The notes: generated from the sequence alone by a model not told the origin. Counted from the stretch's first letter, positions 34,098 to 44,050 are shown. The stretch: DNA of 64,000 nt from Stappia sp. TSB10P1A (GCF_900185725.1 NZ_FYAU01000026.1:248001-312000), one strand, 5' to 3'. Translations and numbers: made by a program.

Positions 34098-34113
34098 TGT
34101 TAGTATGCAAACG
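34098..34113. promoter_or_regulatory. Operator C of the catabolic regulon
   Basis: TGTTAGTATGCAAACG, 14 to 15 of 16 positions shared with sites A and B. It lies directly after the -10 element of the coxM-like gene and 18 bp before its ATG. Confidence 0.7.
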
Positions 34114-34131
34114 AAATGAACTGAGGCAGCG

Positions 34132-35037
34132 ATGCAGGTTCGCACCCCGGATTCTCACAGGCCGGATTCCGACAGGCCGGACTATCACAGGCCGAACACG
34201 GTGGGCGACGCGCTGGCCCTGCTTGCCGGGGGCGAGGCGCGCGTGCTGGCGGGCGGGACGGATTTCTTTCCCGCGCTCGGAGGACGCCGGCCCCGGGGCC
34301 GTGTCGTCGACCTCGGCCGCATCGCCGCGCTGCGGGGCATTGCGCGGCAACGGGACGGCTGGCGCATCGGCGCCATGACCACCTGGTCGGAGATCGCCCG
34401 GGCGGACTTGCCGCCGCTGTTCGACGGGCTGCGGCTGGCGGCCCGAGAGGTCGGCTCGATCCAAATTCAGAACGCGGGAACCATCGCCGGAAATCTTTGC
34501 AACGCCTCACCCGCCGCGGACGGCGTCCCGCCGCTGCTGACGCTGGACGCCCGTGTCGAGCTCGCCGGCCCGAACGGCCCTCGCGAGCTGCCGCTCGGCG
34601 ACTTCATCCTGGGGGTCCGCAAGACGGCGCTCGCCCCCGGCGAGATTGTCACCGCGATCCTAGTGCCCGACTGGAGCCCGGCCCATAGCCCGGTTCGGAC
34701 CCATTTCCTGAAACTCGGTGCCCGCCGCTATCTGGTCATATCCATCGCCATGGTCGCCGCCGCCGTGGCGCTCGACGGCACGGGACGGATCGGCGAGGCA
34801 CGGGTCGCCGTCGGAGCCTGCTCTGCGGTGGCGCGCCGCCTGGCCGGCGTGGAGGCCGCCCTTCGCGGCGCTGAGGCCTCCGGGACGGCGGTCCGCGCGG
34901 CGGTGGCGGAGGCCGCGCTCGCCGAGCTTTCGCCGATCGACGACGTCCGCGCCAGCGCCGACTATCGCCGCGACGCGGCGCGCGAGCTGGTTGTCCGTAC
35001 CGTGATGGCGGCCATCGACCAGGGAGCACAGAGATGA
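34132..35037 (+). CDS. Molybdenum hydroxylase FAD subunit (CoxM/XDH type)
   Basis: 301 residues of the FAD-binding subunit fold: VLAGGTDFFPALGG near residue 40 (FAD pyrophosphate loop) and IQNAGTIAGNLCNASPAADG near 115 (second FAD motif), then a CO-dehydrogenase-flavoprotein C-terminal domain. The N-terminus has an unusual short repeat of HRPDSDRPDYHRP type. It passes electrons from the 2Fe-2S clusters of the next protein to an acceptor. The stop overlaps the next start by ATGA. ATG at 34132 was taken as the start; the ribosome site is weak. Confidence 0.9.
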   Translation: MQVRTPDSHRPDSDRPDYHRPNTVGDALALLAGGEARVLAGGTDFFPALGGRRPRGRVVDLGRIAALRGIARQRDGWRIGAMTTWSEIARADLPPLFDGLRLAAREVGSIQIQNAGTIAGNLCNASPAADGVPPLLTLDARVELAGPNGPRELPLGDFILGVRKTALAPGEIVTAILVPDWSPAHSPVRTHFLKLGARRYLVISIAMVAAAVALDGTGRIGEARVAVGACSAVARRLAGVEAALRGAEASGTAVRAAVAEAALAELSPIDDVRASADYRRDAARELVVRTVMAAIDQGAQR

Positions 35038-37772
35038 TGCCGATGCAGACCGGGAACGCCACCGGGGTCTCCCTCGTGCTCAACGGGCAGCTCGCCCGCA
35101 TTGACGCCGATCCGGTCGAGCGCCTGTCGCTTGCCCTTCGGGAACGGGCCGGGGCGCGTGACGTCAAGGTCGGCTGCGATGCCGGCGACTGCGGCGCCTG
35201 CACCGTGCTGGTCGACGGCAGGCCGGTCTGCGCCTGCACGACGGCACTCGGCCAGGTGGAAGGGGCCCATGTCGAGACGCTTGCCGGCCTCGTCACATCC
35301 GATCCGCAGGCCGAGGCGCTCGCCCACGCCTTCCAGCGCCACCAGGCCGCCCAGTGCGGCATCTGTACCCCCGGCATGATGGTGTCGGCGCTCGCCCTGC
35401 TGCGCGCGCAGGCCGAGCCCTCCGAGGAGGCGGTGCGCGACGCGCTTGGCGGTGTCCTGTGCCGCTGTACCGGCTATCGCAAGATCATCGACGCGGTGCT
35501 CGACGCCCGCGGCACCGGCATGCCCGCCCCCGGCGGCGTGGGCACCGCCATGGCCCGCGTCGACGGCTGGCCGAAAGTCACCGGCGCCGAGCTTTTCGCC
35601 GACGACGTAGCGCCCGCCGACGCGCTCGTCCTGCGTCTCGTCAGAAGTCCCCATCACCGCGCCCGCTTCACCCTTGGCGACACCCGTGCCTGGGGCGCCG
35701 AACGCGGGCTCGCCCTGGTGCTGTCGGCCGCCGACGTGCCCGGCGAGAACCGTTTCGGCGTGATACCGGGCTTCGAGGACCAGCCCATGTTCGCGCAAGG
35801 CGAGATCCGCTTCCGGGGCGAGGCGGTCGCGGCGGTCGTCGGCGCCCCCGCCGATCTCGTCAATGCGCTCGACCTTTCCGACTTCCCCGTCGCCTACGAG
35901 GACCTGCCGGCCGCCCTGGTGCCGTCCGACGCCGGCACCATCGCGGACCTGCACGAGGGGCGCGAGGGCAATGTCATGTGCCGGGGTTTCGTCCGGCGCG
36001 GGGAACCGGAGGCCGCGCTGGAGCGCGCGGCGGTGGTGGCCGAGGGCCGGTTCTCCACTGGCTTCATCGAGCACGGCTATATCGAGCCCGAAGCCGCGGT
36101 CGCCCGGCGCGTCGGAGATCGGATCGAAATCCAGTGCTGCACCCAGGCGCCGGTGATGAACCGGGACAGTATCGCCCGGCTTCTCGGGCTGCCGAAGGAG
36201 GCGGTGCGCGTCGTGCCGACGGCGACCGGCGGCGGCTTCGGCTCCAAGCTCGATCTGACCAGCCAGCCCTATGTGGCGCTGGCCGCCTGGATGCTGAACC
36301 GCCCGGTGCGCGTCACCTATTCGCGCGTCGAGTCGATCGCGACCTCGACCAAGCGCCACCCGTCCGAGATCCGCATGCGCATCGGCGCCGATACTGAGGG
36401 GCGCATCGTCGCCGCCGAGTTCGACGGCACGTTCAACACCGGCGCCTATGCGAGCTGGGGCCCGACGGTGGCCAATCGCGTGCCGATCCACGCCTCCGGT
36501 CCCTACAGGACGCCGAACTATGTCGCCCGCAGCGCCGGCATCCACACCAACACCGCCCCCGCCGGCGCCTTTCGCGGCTTCGGCGTGCCGCAGTCGGCGC
36601 TCGCCCAGGAGCCACTTTACGATGAACTTGCCAACCGGCTCGGCATCGACCGGCTGGACTTCCGTCGCCGCAACGCGCTCGCCAACGGCGATGCGACCGT
36701 TACCGGCCAGGTCTTCGAGCGCGGCATGGGCATCATCGACTGTTTCGACGCGCTGAAGCCGCGCTGGGAGCGGGCGCTCGCCGAAGCCCAAGCGGCCAAT
36801 GCCGGGGGCGGACACATCCGCCGCGGCGTCGGCATCGCCGGCGGCTGGTACGGCTGCGGCAACACCTCGATGAGCAATCCGTCGACGATCCGCGCCGGTC
36901 TTACCGGCGAGGGGCGGGTGATGCTGCATCAGGGCGCGACCGACATCGGCCAGGGCTCGAACACGGTCATTGCCCAGATCTTCGCCACTGCGCTCGGCGT
37001 GCCGGTCGAGACGGTGACGATCGTCGGACCGGATACCGACGTGACCCCGGATGCGGGCAAGACCTCGGCCAGCCGCCAGACCTTCGTCACCGGCAATGCC
37101 GCAAGGCTGTGCGGCGAGGCACTGCGCGCCCGCCTTCTGCGTCTCGGCAACGTGTCGGACACCGCGCGAATCGTGATCTCGGACGGCGAGATCCGGCTGT
37201 GCGATGCGGACGGCCAGCGCGTCATCGCCCTTGCCGAGTTGACTCCAGACAGCACGGCCTATGTGATCGAGGCGGTCGAGACCTACGACCCGCCGACCTC
37301 GCCGCTGGACGAAAACGGACAGGGCGTGCCCTACGCGGTCTTCGGCACGGCGGCGCAGATCGCCGAACTCGAGGTCGACATGCGGCTCGGCACCGTGCGG
37401 CTGCTCCGGATCACCGCCGCTCACGATGTCGGCAAGGCGATCAACCCGCTGCTGGTGGAAGGGCAGGTCCAGGGCGGTGTCGCCCAAGGCATCGGTCTGG
37501 CGCTGATGGAGGAATTCCTGCCCGGCCGAACGGAAAACCTGCACGACTATCTCATTCCGACCATCGGCGACGTGCCGCCGATCGAAACGCTGATCATCGA
37601 GACGGGCGACATGCACGGACCCTACGGAGCCAAGGGGCTCGGCGAGCACTGCCTGATCCCGACCGCGCCGGCGATCCTGAACGCCATTGCCGATGCCTGC
37701 GGAGCGAGGATCACCGACCTGCCGGCGACGCCCGACAAGGTGCTCGCCGCGATCCGCGCCCTACGGGCCTGA
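35034..37772 (+). CDS. Fused 2Fe-2S and molybdopterin subunits of a xanthine dehydrogenase-family hydroxylase
   Basis: 912 residues. The N-terminal ~165 hold both [2Fe-2S] domains (CDAGDCGACTVLVDG with a further Cys; then CGICTPGMM and CRCTGY). The remaining ~740 form the molybdopterin subunit, with GGGFGSK, PAGAFRGFG and the catalytic Glu in GAKGLGE (E871). CoxS and CoxL are usually separate; here they are one chain. The family hydroxylates N-heterocycles and aldehydes with water as the oxygen source. Nicotinate-type or related ring hydroxylation would supply the substrate of the hnr-like reductase; that link is inferred from context. Confidence 0.92.
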   Translation: MMPMQTGNATGVSLVLNGQLARIDADPVERLSLALRERAGARDVKVGCDAGDCGACTVLVDGRPVCACTTALGQVEGAHVETLAGLVTSDPQAEALAHAFQRHQAAQCGICTPGMMVSALALLRAQAEPSEEAVRDALGGVLCRCTGYRKIIDAVLDARGTGMPAPGGVGTAMARVDGWPKVTGAELFADDVAPADALVLRLVRSPHHRARFTLGDTRAWGAERGLALVLSAADVPGENRFGVIPGFEDQPMFAQGEIRFRGEAVAAVVGAPADLVNALDLSDFPVAYEDLPAALVPSDAGTIADLHEGREGNVMCRGFVRRGEPEAALERAAVVAEGRFSTGFIEHGYIEPEAAVARRVGDRIEIQCCTQAPVMNRDSIARLLGLPKEAVRVVPTATGGGFGSKLDLTSQPYVALAAWMLNRPVRVTYSRVESIATSTKRHPSEIRMRIGADTEGRIVAAEFDGTFNTGAYASWGPTVANRVPIHASGPYRTPNYVARSAGIHTNTAPAGAFRGFGVPQSALAQEPLYDELANRLGIDRLDFRRRNALANGDATVTGQVFERGMGIIDCFDALKPRWERALAEAQAANAGGGHIRRGVGIAGGWYGCGNTSMSNPSTIRAGLTGEGRVMLHQGATDIGQGSNTVIAQIFATALGVPVETVTIVGPDTDVTPDAGKTSASRQTFVTGNAARLCGEALRARLLRLGNVSDTARIVISDGEIRLCDADGQRVIALAELTPDSTAYVIEAVETYDPPTSPLDENGQGVPYAVFGTAAQIAELEVDMRLGTVRLLRITAAHDVGKAINPLLVEGQVQGGVAQGIGLALMEEFLPGRTENLHDYLIPTIGDVPPIETLIIETGDMHGPYGAKGLGEHCLIPTAPAILNAIADACGARITDLPATPDKVLAAIRALRA

Positions 37773-37830
37773 GGCGATCTGCTTCCACGTCCCCCCTTCG
37801 CCGCACGATGTCGACACCCAGGAAGCGTCC

Positions 37831-39948
37831 ATGACCATGATCCCATCGATCGCCGACACCCCGACACCAGAAAAGACCGCCACGGCGGGACGCACGGCGC
37901 TCGTCGCCGGCATCGATGTCGGCGGCACCTTTACCGACCTCGTGCTTTTCGATTCCGCCCAAGGCAGGGTCCGCCTCGCCAAGACGCCGACCACGCTCGA
38001 CAACCAAGCCTTCGGCGTGCGCAAGACGCTGGAGCTGGTGGACGCGGATCTCGCCGCGATCGACCTCATCGTGCATGGCACGACGACGACGACCAATGCG
38101 GTACTGGAACGCAATCTCTGCCGCACAGGCCTCATTACCACGCAAGGATTCCGCGACGTGCTGGAACTCGGCCGGCGCACGCGGCCCCAGGCCTATGGCA
38201 TGAAGGGCGAGTTTCGTCCGATCATCCCGCGCGACCTGCGCCTGGAGGTACCTGAACGCCTGCAAGCGGACGGCAGTGTCCGGGTCGCCCTCGACGAGGC
38301 GGCACTGGAGGCGGCGATGCGGGAGTTGCTCGACAAGGGCTGCGAGGCGCTTGTTATCCACTTCCTGCATTCCTACGCCAATCCGGCGCATGAATTGCGG
38401 GCCGGCGAGATCGCCCGGAAGGTCTGGCCGAATGAGAACGTGACGCTGGGCCATGCGCTGCTGTCGGAAAGCCGCGAGTTCGAGCGCGGGGTGACGGCGG
38501 CGATCAACGCCTCGGTGCAACCGCTGCTGCGCCGCTATGTCGAGCGGCTCGCCGACGAGCTTGCCCGTGACGGCTACCGCCACGACGTTCTCGTCATGAA
38601 CGGCAATGGCGGCATGGTCTCCGCCCGCCGCGTCGCCGTCGAGGCGGCGAAGACGGTGATGTCCGGCCCGGCCTCGGGCGTCATGGCGGCCGCCTATACC
38701 GGCCGGCGCGCCGGCATCCCCAACCTTCTCACCTACGACATGGGCGGCACCTCCACCGACGTGGCGCTGATCCGCGACGCGGAACCGGCCGTTTCCAACG
38801 AGATCGAGATCGAATACGCCATGCCGATTCACGTTCCCATGGTGGACGTGCGCACGGTAGGTGCCGGCGGCGGCTCGATCGCCCGCATCACCCGGGCGGG
38901 CCTGCTCCAGGTGGGACCGGACAGTGCCGGCTCGGTCCCCGGGCCCATCTGCTATGGGCGCGGCGGCACGGAGCCCACCATCTCCGACGCCAACCTGCTG
39001 CTGGGGCGGATGAACCCGGACAAGCTCAACTCCGTCTCGAATGGTATCTCGCGGGAAGATCTCATCACGATCTTCGCTGAAAAACTCGGCGCGCCGCTGG
39101 GCGTCACCCCCGAGGAGGCGGCCTCCGCCGTCCTGCGCATCGCCAACACCCGCATGGCCGAGGCCGTGCGCATGGTCTCGATCAGCCTTGGCGAGGACCC
39201 GCGCGACTACGCGCTCTTCGCCTTCGGCGGCGCCGGTCCCCTTCACGCGACGGCCATCGCCCGCGAACTCGGCGTGCCGCGCGTCCTCGTTCCCTCGCGT
39301 CCGGGCATCACCAACGCGCTCGGGTGCGTCGTCGCCGATCTGCGCCACGACTTCGTCAACACGGTCAACCGGCCGCTTGCCGCCCTCGACATCGCCCAGG
39401 TGCATGCCCTTTTTGCCCAGCAGCGCCAGGAGGGGCGGGCACTCGTGGAAAAGGAGAACGTGCCGATCGAGGAATTGAAGGAGATCTTCTCCGTCGACAT
39501 GCAGTTCATCGGCCAGACCCATCTGCTGCGGGTGCCGCTTCCCGGCCCGGCGCCCTCGGTCGGGGAGTTGCAGGAGTTGTTCGAGGCGGCCTATTTCCAC
39601 CGTTTCCGTGTCGACCTTCCCGAGATCAAAGCGAGCCTCGTCAACGTCAACACCTCTGTGATCGGCCGACGCCCCGGCATCGACCTTGCCCTGCTGATCG
39701 ATCCGGCCGGGCGCAGGGAGACGCTCGATGCGGCGCGGACCGCCACACGCCCCGTCTGGTTCGACGGCTGGCGCGAGACGCCGGTCTACTGGCGCGACCA
39801 CCTGCCGCTGTCGGCGCGGATCGTCGGACCGGCCATCGTCGAACAGATGGACACCACCATCGTCATCGAGCCGGGCGACGACGCGGTCCAGGACCGGGAC
39901 GGCAACATCATCATCACCCTTGGCAACACCGGCGGAGCAGGCGCATGA
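37831..39948 (+). CDS. hyuA: Hydantoinase/oxoprolinase subunit A
   Basis: 705 residues. The ATP-binding HyuA fold is visible in VAGIDVGGTFTDLVLFDS, HGTTTTTNAVLERN, the second Gly motif TYDMGGTSTDVALI and AGGGSIARI. The family hydrolyses cyclic amides such as N-methylhydantoin or 5-oxoproline with ATP, together with HyuB. ATG at 37831 follows AGGAAG, 58 bp after the hydroxylase gene. In this locus it may open a lactam produced by ring reduction. Confidence 0.93.
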   Translation: MTMIPSIADTPTPEKTATAGRTALVAGIDVGGTFTDLVLFDSAQGRVRLAKTPTTLDNQAFGVRKTLELVDADLAAIDLIVHGTTTTTNAVLERNLCRTGLITTQGFRDVLELGRRTRPQAYGMKGEFRPIIPRDLRLEVPERLQADGSVRVALDEAALEAAMRELLDKGCEALVIHFLHSYANPAHELRAGEIARKVWPNENVTLGHALLSESREFERGVTAAINASVQPLLRRYVERLADELARDGYRHDVLVMNGNGGMVSARRVAVEAAKTVMSGPASGVMAAAYTGRRAGIPNLLTYDMGGTSTDVALIRDAEPAVSNEIEIEYAMPIHVPMVDVRTVGAGGGSIARITRAGLLQVGPDSAGSVPGPICYGRGGTEPTISDANLLLGRMNPDKLNSVSNGISREDLITIFAEKLGAPLGVTPEEAASAVLRIANTRMAEAVRMVSISLGEDPRDYALFAFGGAGPLHATAIARELGVPRVLVPSRPGITNALGCVVADLRHDFVNTVNRPLAALDIAQVHALFAQQRQEGRALVEKENVPIEELKEIFSVDMQFIGQTHLLRVPLPGPAPSVGELQELFEAAYFHRFRVDLPEIKASLVNVNTSVIGRRPGIDLALLIDPAGRRETLDAARTATRPVWFDGWRETPVYWRDHLPLSARIVGPAIVEQMDTTIVIEPGDDAVQDRDGNIIITLGNTGGAGA

Positions 39949-41639
39949 GCATCGATCCGATCACGCTGAGCGTCATCCAGTCGGGCCTGCAGCAGGTTTG
40001 CGACGAGATGGACCTCACCTTCTCGCGCGCTGCCTTCTCGCCGGTGATCGCCGAGGCGAACGACCGCTCCGACGGCATCTACTCCGCCGAGGACGGCTCG
40101 CTCATCGCGCAAGGAGCAGGCGGACTGCCGGTCTTTGTCGGTACCATGCAGTACTCCACCCGCACCTTGATCGAGATGATCCGCGACGGACGCGTGCCCG
40201 CCCCGGAGCCCGGCGACATCTACATCGTCAACGACCCCTATCTCGGCGGCACGCACCTGATGGACGTGCGCTTCGCCATGCCCTTCTACCGCGACGGCGA
40301 GATCTTCTGCTGGCTCTCCAACACCGGTCACTGGCCGGACACCGGCGGCGCGGTGCCGGGCGGTTTCTCGGCCTCGGCCACGTCCGTTGAGCAGGAGGGG
40401 CTGCGGCTTCCCCCGGTGCGCCTGTTCAAGAAGGGTGTGCTCGACCAGGAGATCTACTCGATCATCTGTTCCAATATCCGCGTTTCGGAACAGCGCATCG
40501 GCGACGTGAAGGCCCAGGCCGCCGCCCTGCTGGTCGGCGAGGCGCGGCTCGCGCGCATTCTCGACCGCTATGGCGACGACGTGGTGCGCGCAGCGATCGG
40601 CGAATTGCGCCGGCGCGCGGCCGCGCAGATGCGGGCCAATGTGGCGCTGATCCCGAACGGCACCTACCGCTCGCTCGCCTATGTGGACAGCGACGGCGTC
40701 GTCAACGAACCGCTGGAGATCCGGCTTGCGATCACGGCGAGGGACGGCGAGCTGACCTTCGACTTCGAGGGCTCCTCGCCGCCCTGCCGCGGGCCGATGA
40801 ACTCGGTGCTGGCGACGACCCATTCGGCCGTCTACCTTGCCATGCGCCACATCTTTCCGGATGTGCCGATCTCGGCCGGCGCCTTCGAACCGCTGACCAT
40901 CGTCCGTCCCGCCGGCACCTTCCTCGATGCGCATTATCCGCGCCCCGTCTCCGGCTGCGCCGCCGAAGTCAGCCAGCGCATCGCCGAGGCGGTCTTCGCC
41001 GCGCTTGTCGAGGCCCTGCCCGACCGGGTGACGGCGGCACCGGCCGGCAGTTCCGGCAATTTCGCACTCGGCGGCGTTGATCCGGCGCGAGGCGCCGGCT
41101 TCGTGATGTACCAGATCTCGGGCGGCGGCTATGGCGGAAACGCCGACCATGACGGGCTCAGCAACGGCTGTTCCACCATCGGCATCTCCAAGGCGCCACC
41201 GGTGGAGATCATGGAACAGCAGTTCCCGGTGCTGTATCACCGCTATGCCCTGCGCGAGGGTTCGGGCGGCGCCGGGCGCCATCGCGGCGGCTTCGGGCTC
41301 GATTACGAAATCGAGCTGCTGCGCGGCCACGCGACGGCGAGCTTCGTGATGGATCATGGCCGCTTCGGGCCGCAGGGAGCACTTGGCGGGCGGGATGGCG
41401 AACCCAACTCCGTCACCGTGTGGCAGGGCGGCAGGGCGATGGTGCCCGAGCATCTTTCCAAGGCGCAGGACATTCCGCTGGAGCCGGGCGACCGGGTGCG
41501 CGTGAAAACCCCCGGCGGGGGCGGCTACGGCGATCCGCGGGACCGCGATCCCACCCTGGTCGCCGAGGATGTGCGCCTCGGCCGCTACACGGCGGCGCAG
41601 GCGGCGGCGCTGTTCGGAAAGGCGGCCGCGGGACTTTGA
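39945..41639 (+). CDS. hyuB: Hydantoinase/oxoprolinase subunit B
   Basis: 564 residues, starting in an ATGA overlap with hyuA. Family motifs are EANDRSDGIYSAEDGSLIAQ, NDPYLGGTHLMDV, the HWPDTGG region and the C-terminal GGGGYGDPRDRDP. It pairs with HyuA in an ATP-dependent ring-opening hydrolase. Length and order are standard. The next gene, an AraC regulator, follows after 205 bp without a clear terminator. Confidence 0.93.
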   Translation: MSIDPITLSVIQSGLQQVCDEMDLTFSRAAFSPVIAEANDRSDGIYSAEDGSLIAQGAGGLPVFVGTMQYSTRTLIEMIRDGRVPAPEPGDIYIVNDPYLGGTHLMDVRFAMPFYRDGEIFCWLSNTGHWPDTGGAVPGGFSASATSVEQEGLRLPPVRLFKKGVLDQEIYSIICSNIRVSEQRIGDVKAQAAALLVGEARLARILDRYGDDVVRAAIGELRRRAAAQMRANVALIPNGTYRSLAYVDSDGVVNEPLEIRLAITARDGELTFDFEGSSPPCRGPMNSVLATTHSAVYLAMRHIFPDVPISAGAFEPLTIVRPAGTFLDAHYPRPVSGCAAEVSQRIAEAVFAALVEALPDRVTAAPAGSSGNFALGGVDPARGAGFVMYQISGGGYGGNADHDGLSNGCSTIGISKAPPVEIMEQQFPVLYHRYALREGSGGAGRHRGGFGLDYEIELLRGHATASFVMDHGRFGPQGALGGRDGEPNSVTVWQGGRAMVPEHLSKAQDIPLEPGDRVRVKTPGGGGYGDPRDRDPTLVAEDVRLGRYTAAQAAALFGKAAAGL

Positions 41640-41845
41640 CCCGCCGCTTGCCGGCGATGGCGCAAATGCGATGCCCGCTCCGGGCTGGACAGCGAAACGG
41701 CGGCGGGCTGCCGCCGGGAATGATGATCACCACGCTTGCGCCATGGCGCCCGGCGCCGCAGCAAAGTCTGCGGTGCCGGGTGCTGCCGTTTCCGGGGGAG
41801 TGCTTCATCTGGACAGGTCCGGTTCCCACACGTAAAAATTGCCGG

Positions 41846-42820
41846 ATGAGCGTCCTCACCCTCTCCGCCAGCGATTTCGATCCGGATGTCAGGGTCGCAG
41901 CCTTCCAGGACGCCGTCGCCTCCATGTGCCGGCTTGAGATCACCCCGGACGACAGCGCCAGCTTCCGCTCGGAGACGACCATCGGCCTGCTGCCCGGCCT
42001 GATGACCGGCCAGACGATGCACTCCCGGTGCGGCGTGGTGCGGACCCAGGCGCTGGCGGCGGAAACCGGCGACAACGTCATGGTGCATGTGCCGCTGTCC
42101 GGCGGCTTTTCCATGTACCAGCAGGGCGGCAGCAACGTCGTGTGCACGCCCGGCTCGGTCTATCTCGACCCCAACGAGATGCCCGGCTCGGCCGAGTTCC
42201 ACGGCGAGCGCAACGACGCCTTCTACCTGTCGATCCCGCGCGCCCTTCTCGCCTCCGCCGGCACCAGCCTCAACGGCGCCCTGCGCGAGGTGCAGCCGGT
42301 GACGCCGCAATGGCGGCTGCTGCTGCGCTACGCCCGCTCGCTGCACGAGGAGCTGGCCCTGCTGCCGGCCGAAGAGATCGCCACCTGCTCCAGCCACATC
42401 CACGACCTGACGATCATGGCGATGGGCGCCTCGCGCGAGGCCGAGGAGATCGCCAGGGGGCGCGGCGTGCGCGCCGCCCGGCTCAAGGCGATCAAGGCCG
42501 ACATCGAGCAGAACCTCGTCTCGTCGCAGCTCGCCAGCGAGTGGATCGCCGCGCGCCATGCCATCTCGCCGCGCTACATCCGCTCGCTGTTCGCCGGCGA
42601 GGAGACGAGCTTTCGCGACTATGTCGCCCAGCGTCGGCTGCTGCTGGCCCACCGGCGCCTGTGCGATCCGGCCGAGAGCGCGCTCGGCATCAGCGAGATC
42701 GCGCTGTCGTCGGGCTTCAGCGACCTGTCCTGGTTCAACGCCAGCTTCCGCCGCGCCTTCGGCAAGACGCCGAGGGACGTGCGCGCCGCCGCGCTCGCCG
42801 CCGCCTTCGCCGCGAAGTGA
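41846..42820 (+). CDS. AraC-family transcriptional regulator
   Basis: 324 residues. The N-terminal ~190 are a ligand-binding cupin-like domain of the AraC_binding_2 type (MVHVPLSGGFSMYQQGG, CTPGSVYLDP). The C-terminal ~100 hold two helix-turn-helix motifs (ASEWIAARHAISPRYIRSLF and GISEIALSSGFSDLSWFNASFRRAFGKTP). The typical family start fixes ATG at 41846; the open frame extends upstream without homology. It lies downstream of hyuB on the same strand and probably activates part of the catabolic locus. MarR is the better match for the palindromic operators. Confidence 0.9.
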   Translation: MSVLTLSASDFDPDVRVAAFQDAVASMCRLEITPDDSASFRSETTIGLLPGLMTGQTMHSRCGVVRTQALAAETGDNVMVHVPLSGGFSMYQQGGSNVVCTPGSVYLDPNEMPGSAEFHGERNDAFYLSIPRALLASAGTSLNGALREVQPVTPQWRLLLRYARSLHEELALLPAEEIATCSSHIHDLTIMAMGASREAEEIARGRGVRAARLKAIKADIEQNLVSSQLASEWIAARHAISPRYIRSLFAGEETSFRDYVAQRRLLLAHRRLCDPAESALGISEIALSSGFSDLSWFNASFRRAFGKTPRDVRAAALAAAFAAK

Positions 42821-43007
42821 GCGCAGGGCCCGGCCGCCCGGCCCGGCACGCGGATCACGAAGGCGCGAGAGAGCCGGATCTGTGCCGCCTGGCCCGCATC
42901 CGCTACCGCCGCCCCCAAGAGCGGAACCTGCGAAGCGACTACGCTCGCCTCGCATCCCGCACGGGATGGCGCGATTCATGACCACATCTGCTGCGGGAGA
43001 CCCTTGA

Positions 43008-44006
43008 ATGTGGGATTTCAGTATTGGCCGGTCGCTCGGCCTGATGGCGAAGACCGCCCCCTTCATCGTCTTCCGGATGGTGGTCTATTTCGGCATCGCC
43101 TGCGCCTATGTGATCGTCACCGGCACCGGAGCCGGCATCGGCTGGGGTATCGGCGGCTTCGGCGACGAGGGCTTTCGTGCCAATTCCACCATGTGGGGCG
43201 GCATTGCCGGCTTCGGCCTGACGGCCGGCGTCATCTACCTGCTGCGCGAATACATTCTCTATGTGGTCAAGGCCGGCCACATCGCCGTGCTGGTGGAACT
43301 CATCGACGGCAAGCAGATGCCGGATGGCAAGAGCCAGATCGCCCATGCCCGGCAGGTGGTGACCGCCCGCTTCGCCGAGGCGAGCGTGCTCTTCGCCATC
43401 GACCAGTTGGTCAAGGGCGTGCTCGCCGCCGTCACCGGGCTGATCCAGGGCATCGCCTCCTTCCTGCCCATTCCCGGCATCCAGCAGATCATGGGTCTGG
43501 TGCGCGCCTTCCTGCGCATCGCCATCGGCCTCGTCGACGAGGTGATCCTGGCCCATGCGATCCGCACCCGCAGCGACAATCCCTGGGCCTCGGCCCGCAC
43601 CGCCCTGGTGCTCTACGGCCAGAATGCCGGGCGGATGATGAAGAACGCCGCCGTGCTGACCGTCATCGTCTACGGCCTGTCGTTCCTGGTGTTCCTGGTC
43701 ATGCTGGCTCCGGCCGCGGCGGTCGTCTACCTGATCCCCGGCGCCTGGTCGGCCGGCGGCATCGTCTTCGCACTGATCTTCGCCTGGGCGGTCAAGGCGG
43801 CCCTGATCGAGCCCTTCGCCATCGCCTGCATGCTGCAGGCCTTCTTCAAGGTCACCGCCGGCCAGACGCCGGATCCGGCCTGGGACGCGAAGCTGTCGCA
43901 GGTCTCCAAGAAGTTCGACGCGATCAAGCAGAAGAGCGGGTTGTGGTCTCCGGCGCCGCCGCCCGGCCAGACTGCCGGGCCGGACCCGGCGCAGCAGCAG
44001 GCGTAA
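43008..44006 (+). CDS. Polytopic membrane protein of unknown function
   Basis: 332 residues with about five to six membrane helices (FIVFRMVVYFGIACAYVIV; GIAGFGLTAGVIYLL; AVTGLIQGIASFLPI; VLTVIVYGLSFLVFLVM; IVFALIFAWAVKAALI) and a Pro/Gln-rich cytoplasmic tail. ATG 43008 follows GGGAGA. Similar proteins are common in Rhizobiales, and no function is established to my knowledge. It is transcribed alone; a long inverted repeat follows it. Confidence 0.75.
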   Translation: MWDFSIGRSLGLMAKTAPFIVFRMVVYFGIACAYVIVTGTGAGIGWGIGGFGDEGFRANSTMWGGIAGFGLTAGVIYLLREYILYVVKAGHIAVLVELIDGKQMPDGKSQIAHARQVVTARFAEASVLFAIDQLVKGVLAAVTGLIQGIASFLPIPGIQQIMGLVRAFLRIAIGLVDEVILAHAIRTRSDNPWASARTALVLYGQNAGRMMKNAAVLTVIVYGLSFLVFLVMLAPAAAVVYLIPGAWSAGGIVFALIFAWAVKAALIEPFAIACMLQAFFKVTAGQTPDPAWDAKLSQVSKKFDAIKQKSGLWSPAPPPGQTAGPDPAQQQA

Positions 44007-44050
44007 GGCCCGCCGCGCCTCGGCATCGAAATCGCTTTGGTCCGGCTCAA

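Noticed and set aside
34962-37649. 895-codon minus-strand frame
   Set aside because: Antisense to the molybdenum hydroxylase gene, which carries all cluster and cofactor motifs. No homology is seen in the antisense product.
37711-39801. 696-codon minus-strand frame
   Set aside because: Antisense to hyuA; same argument of GC-driven open frames.
42826-42848. GC-rich dyad after the AraC gene as a terminator
   Set aside because: The sequence is almost only G and C, the pairing is ambiguous and no T-tract follows, so it is not strong enough to annotate.
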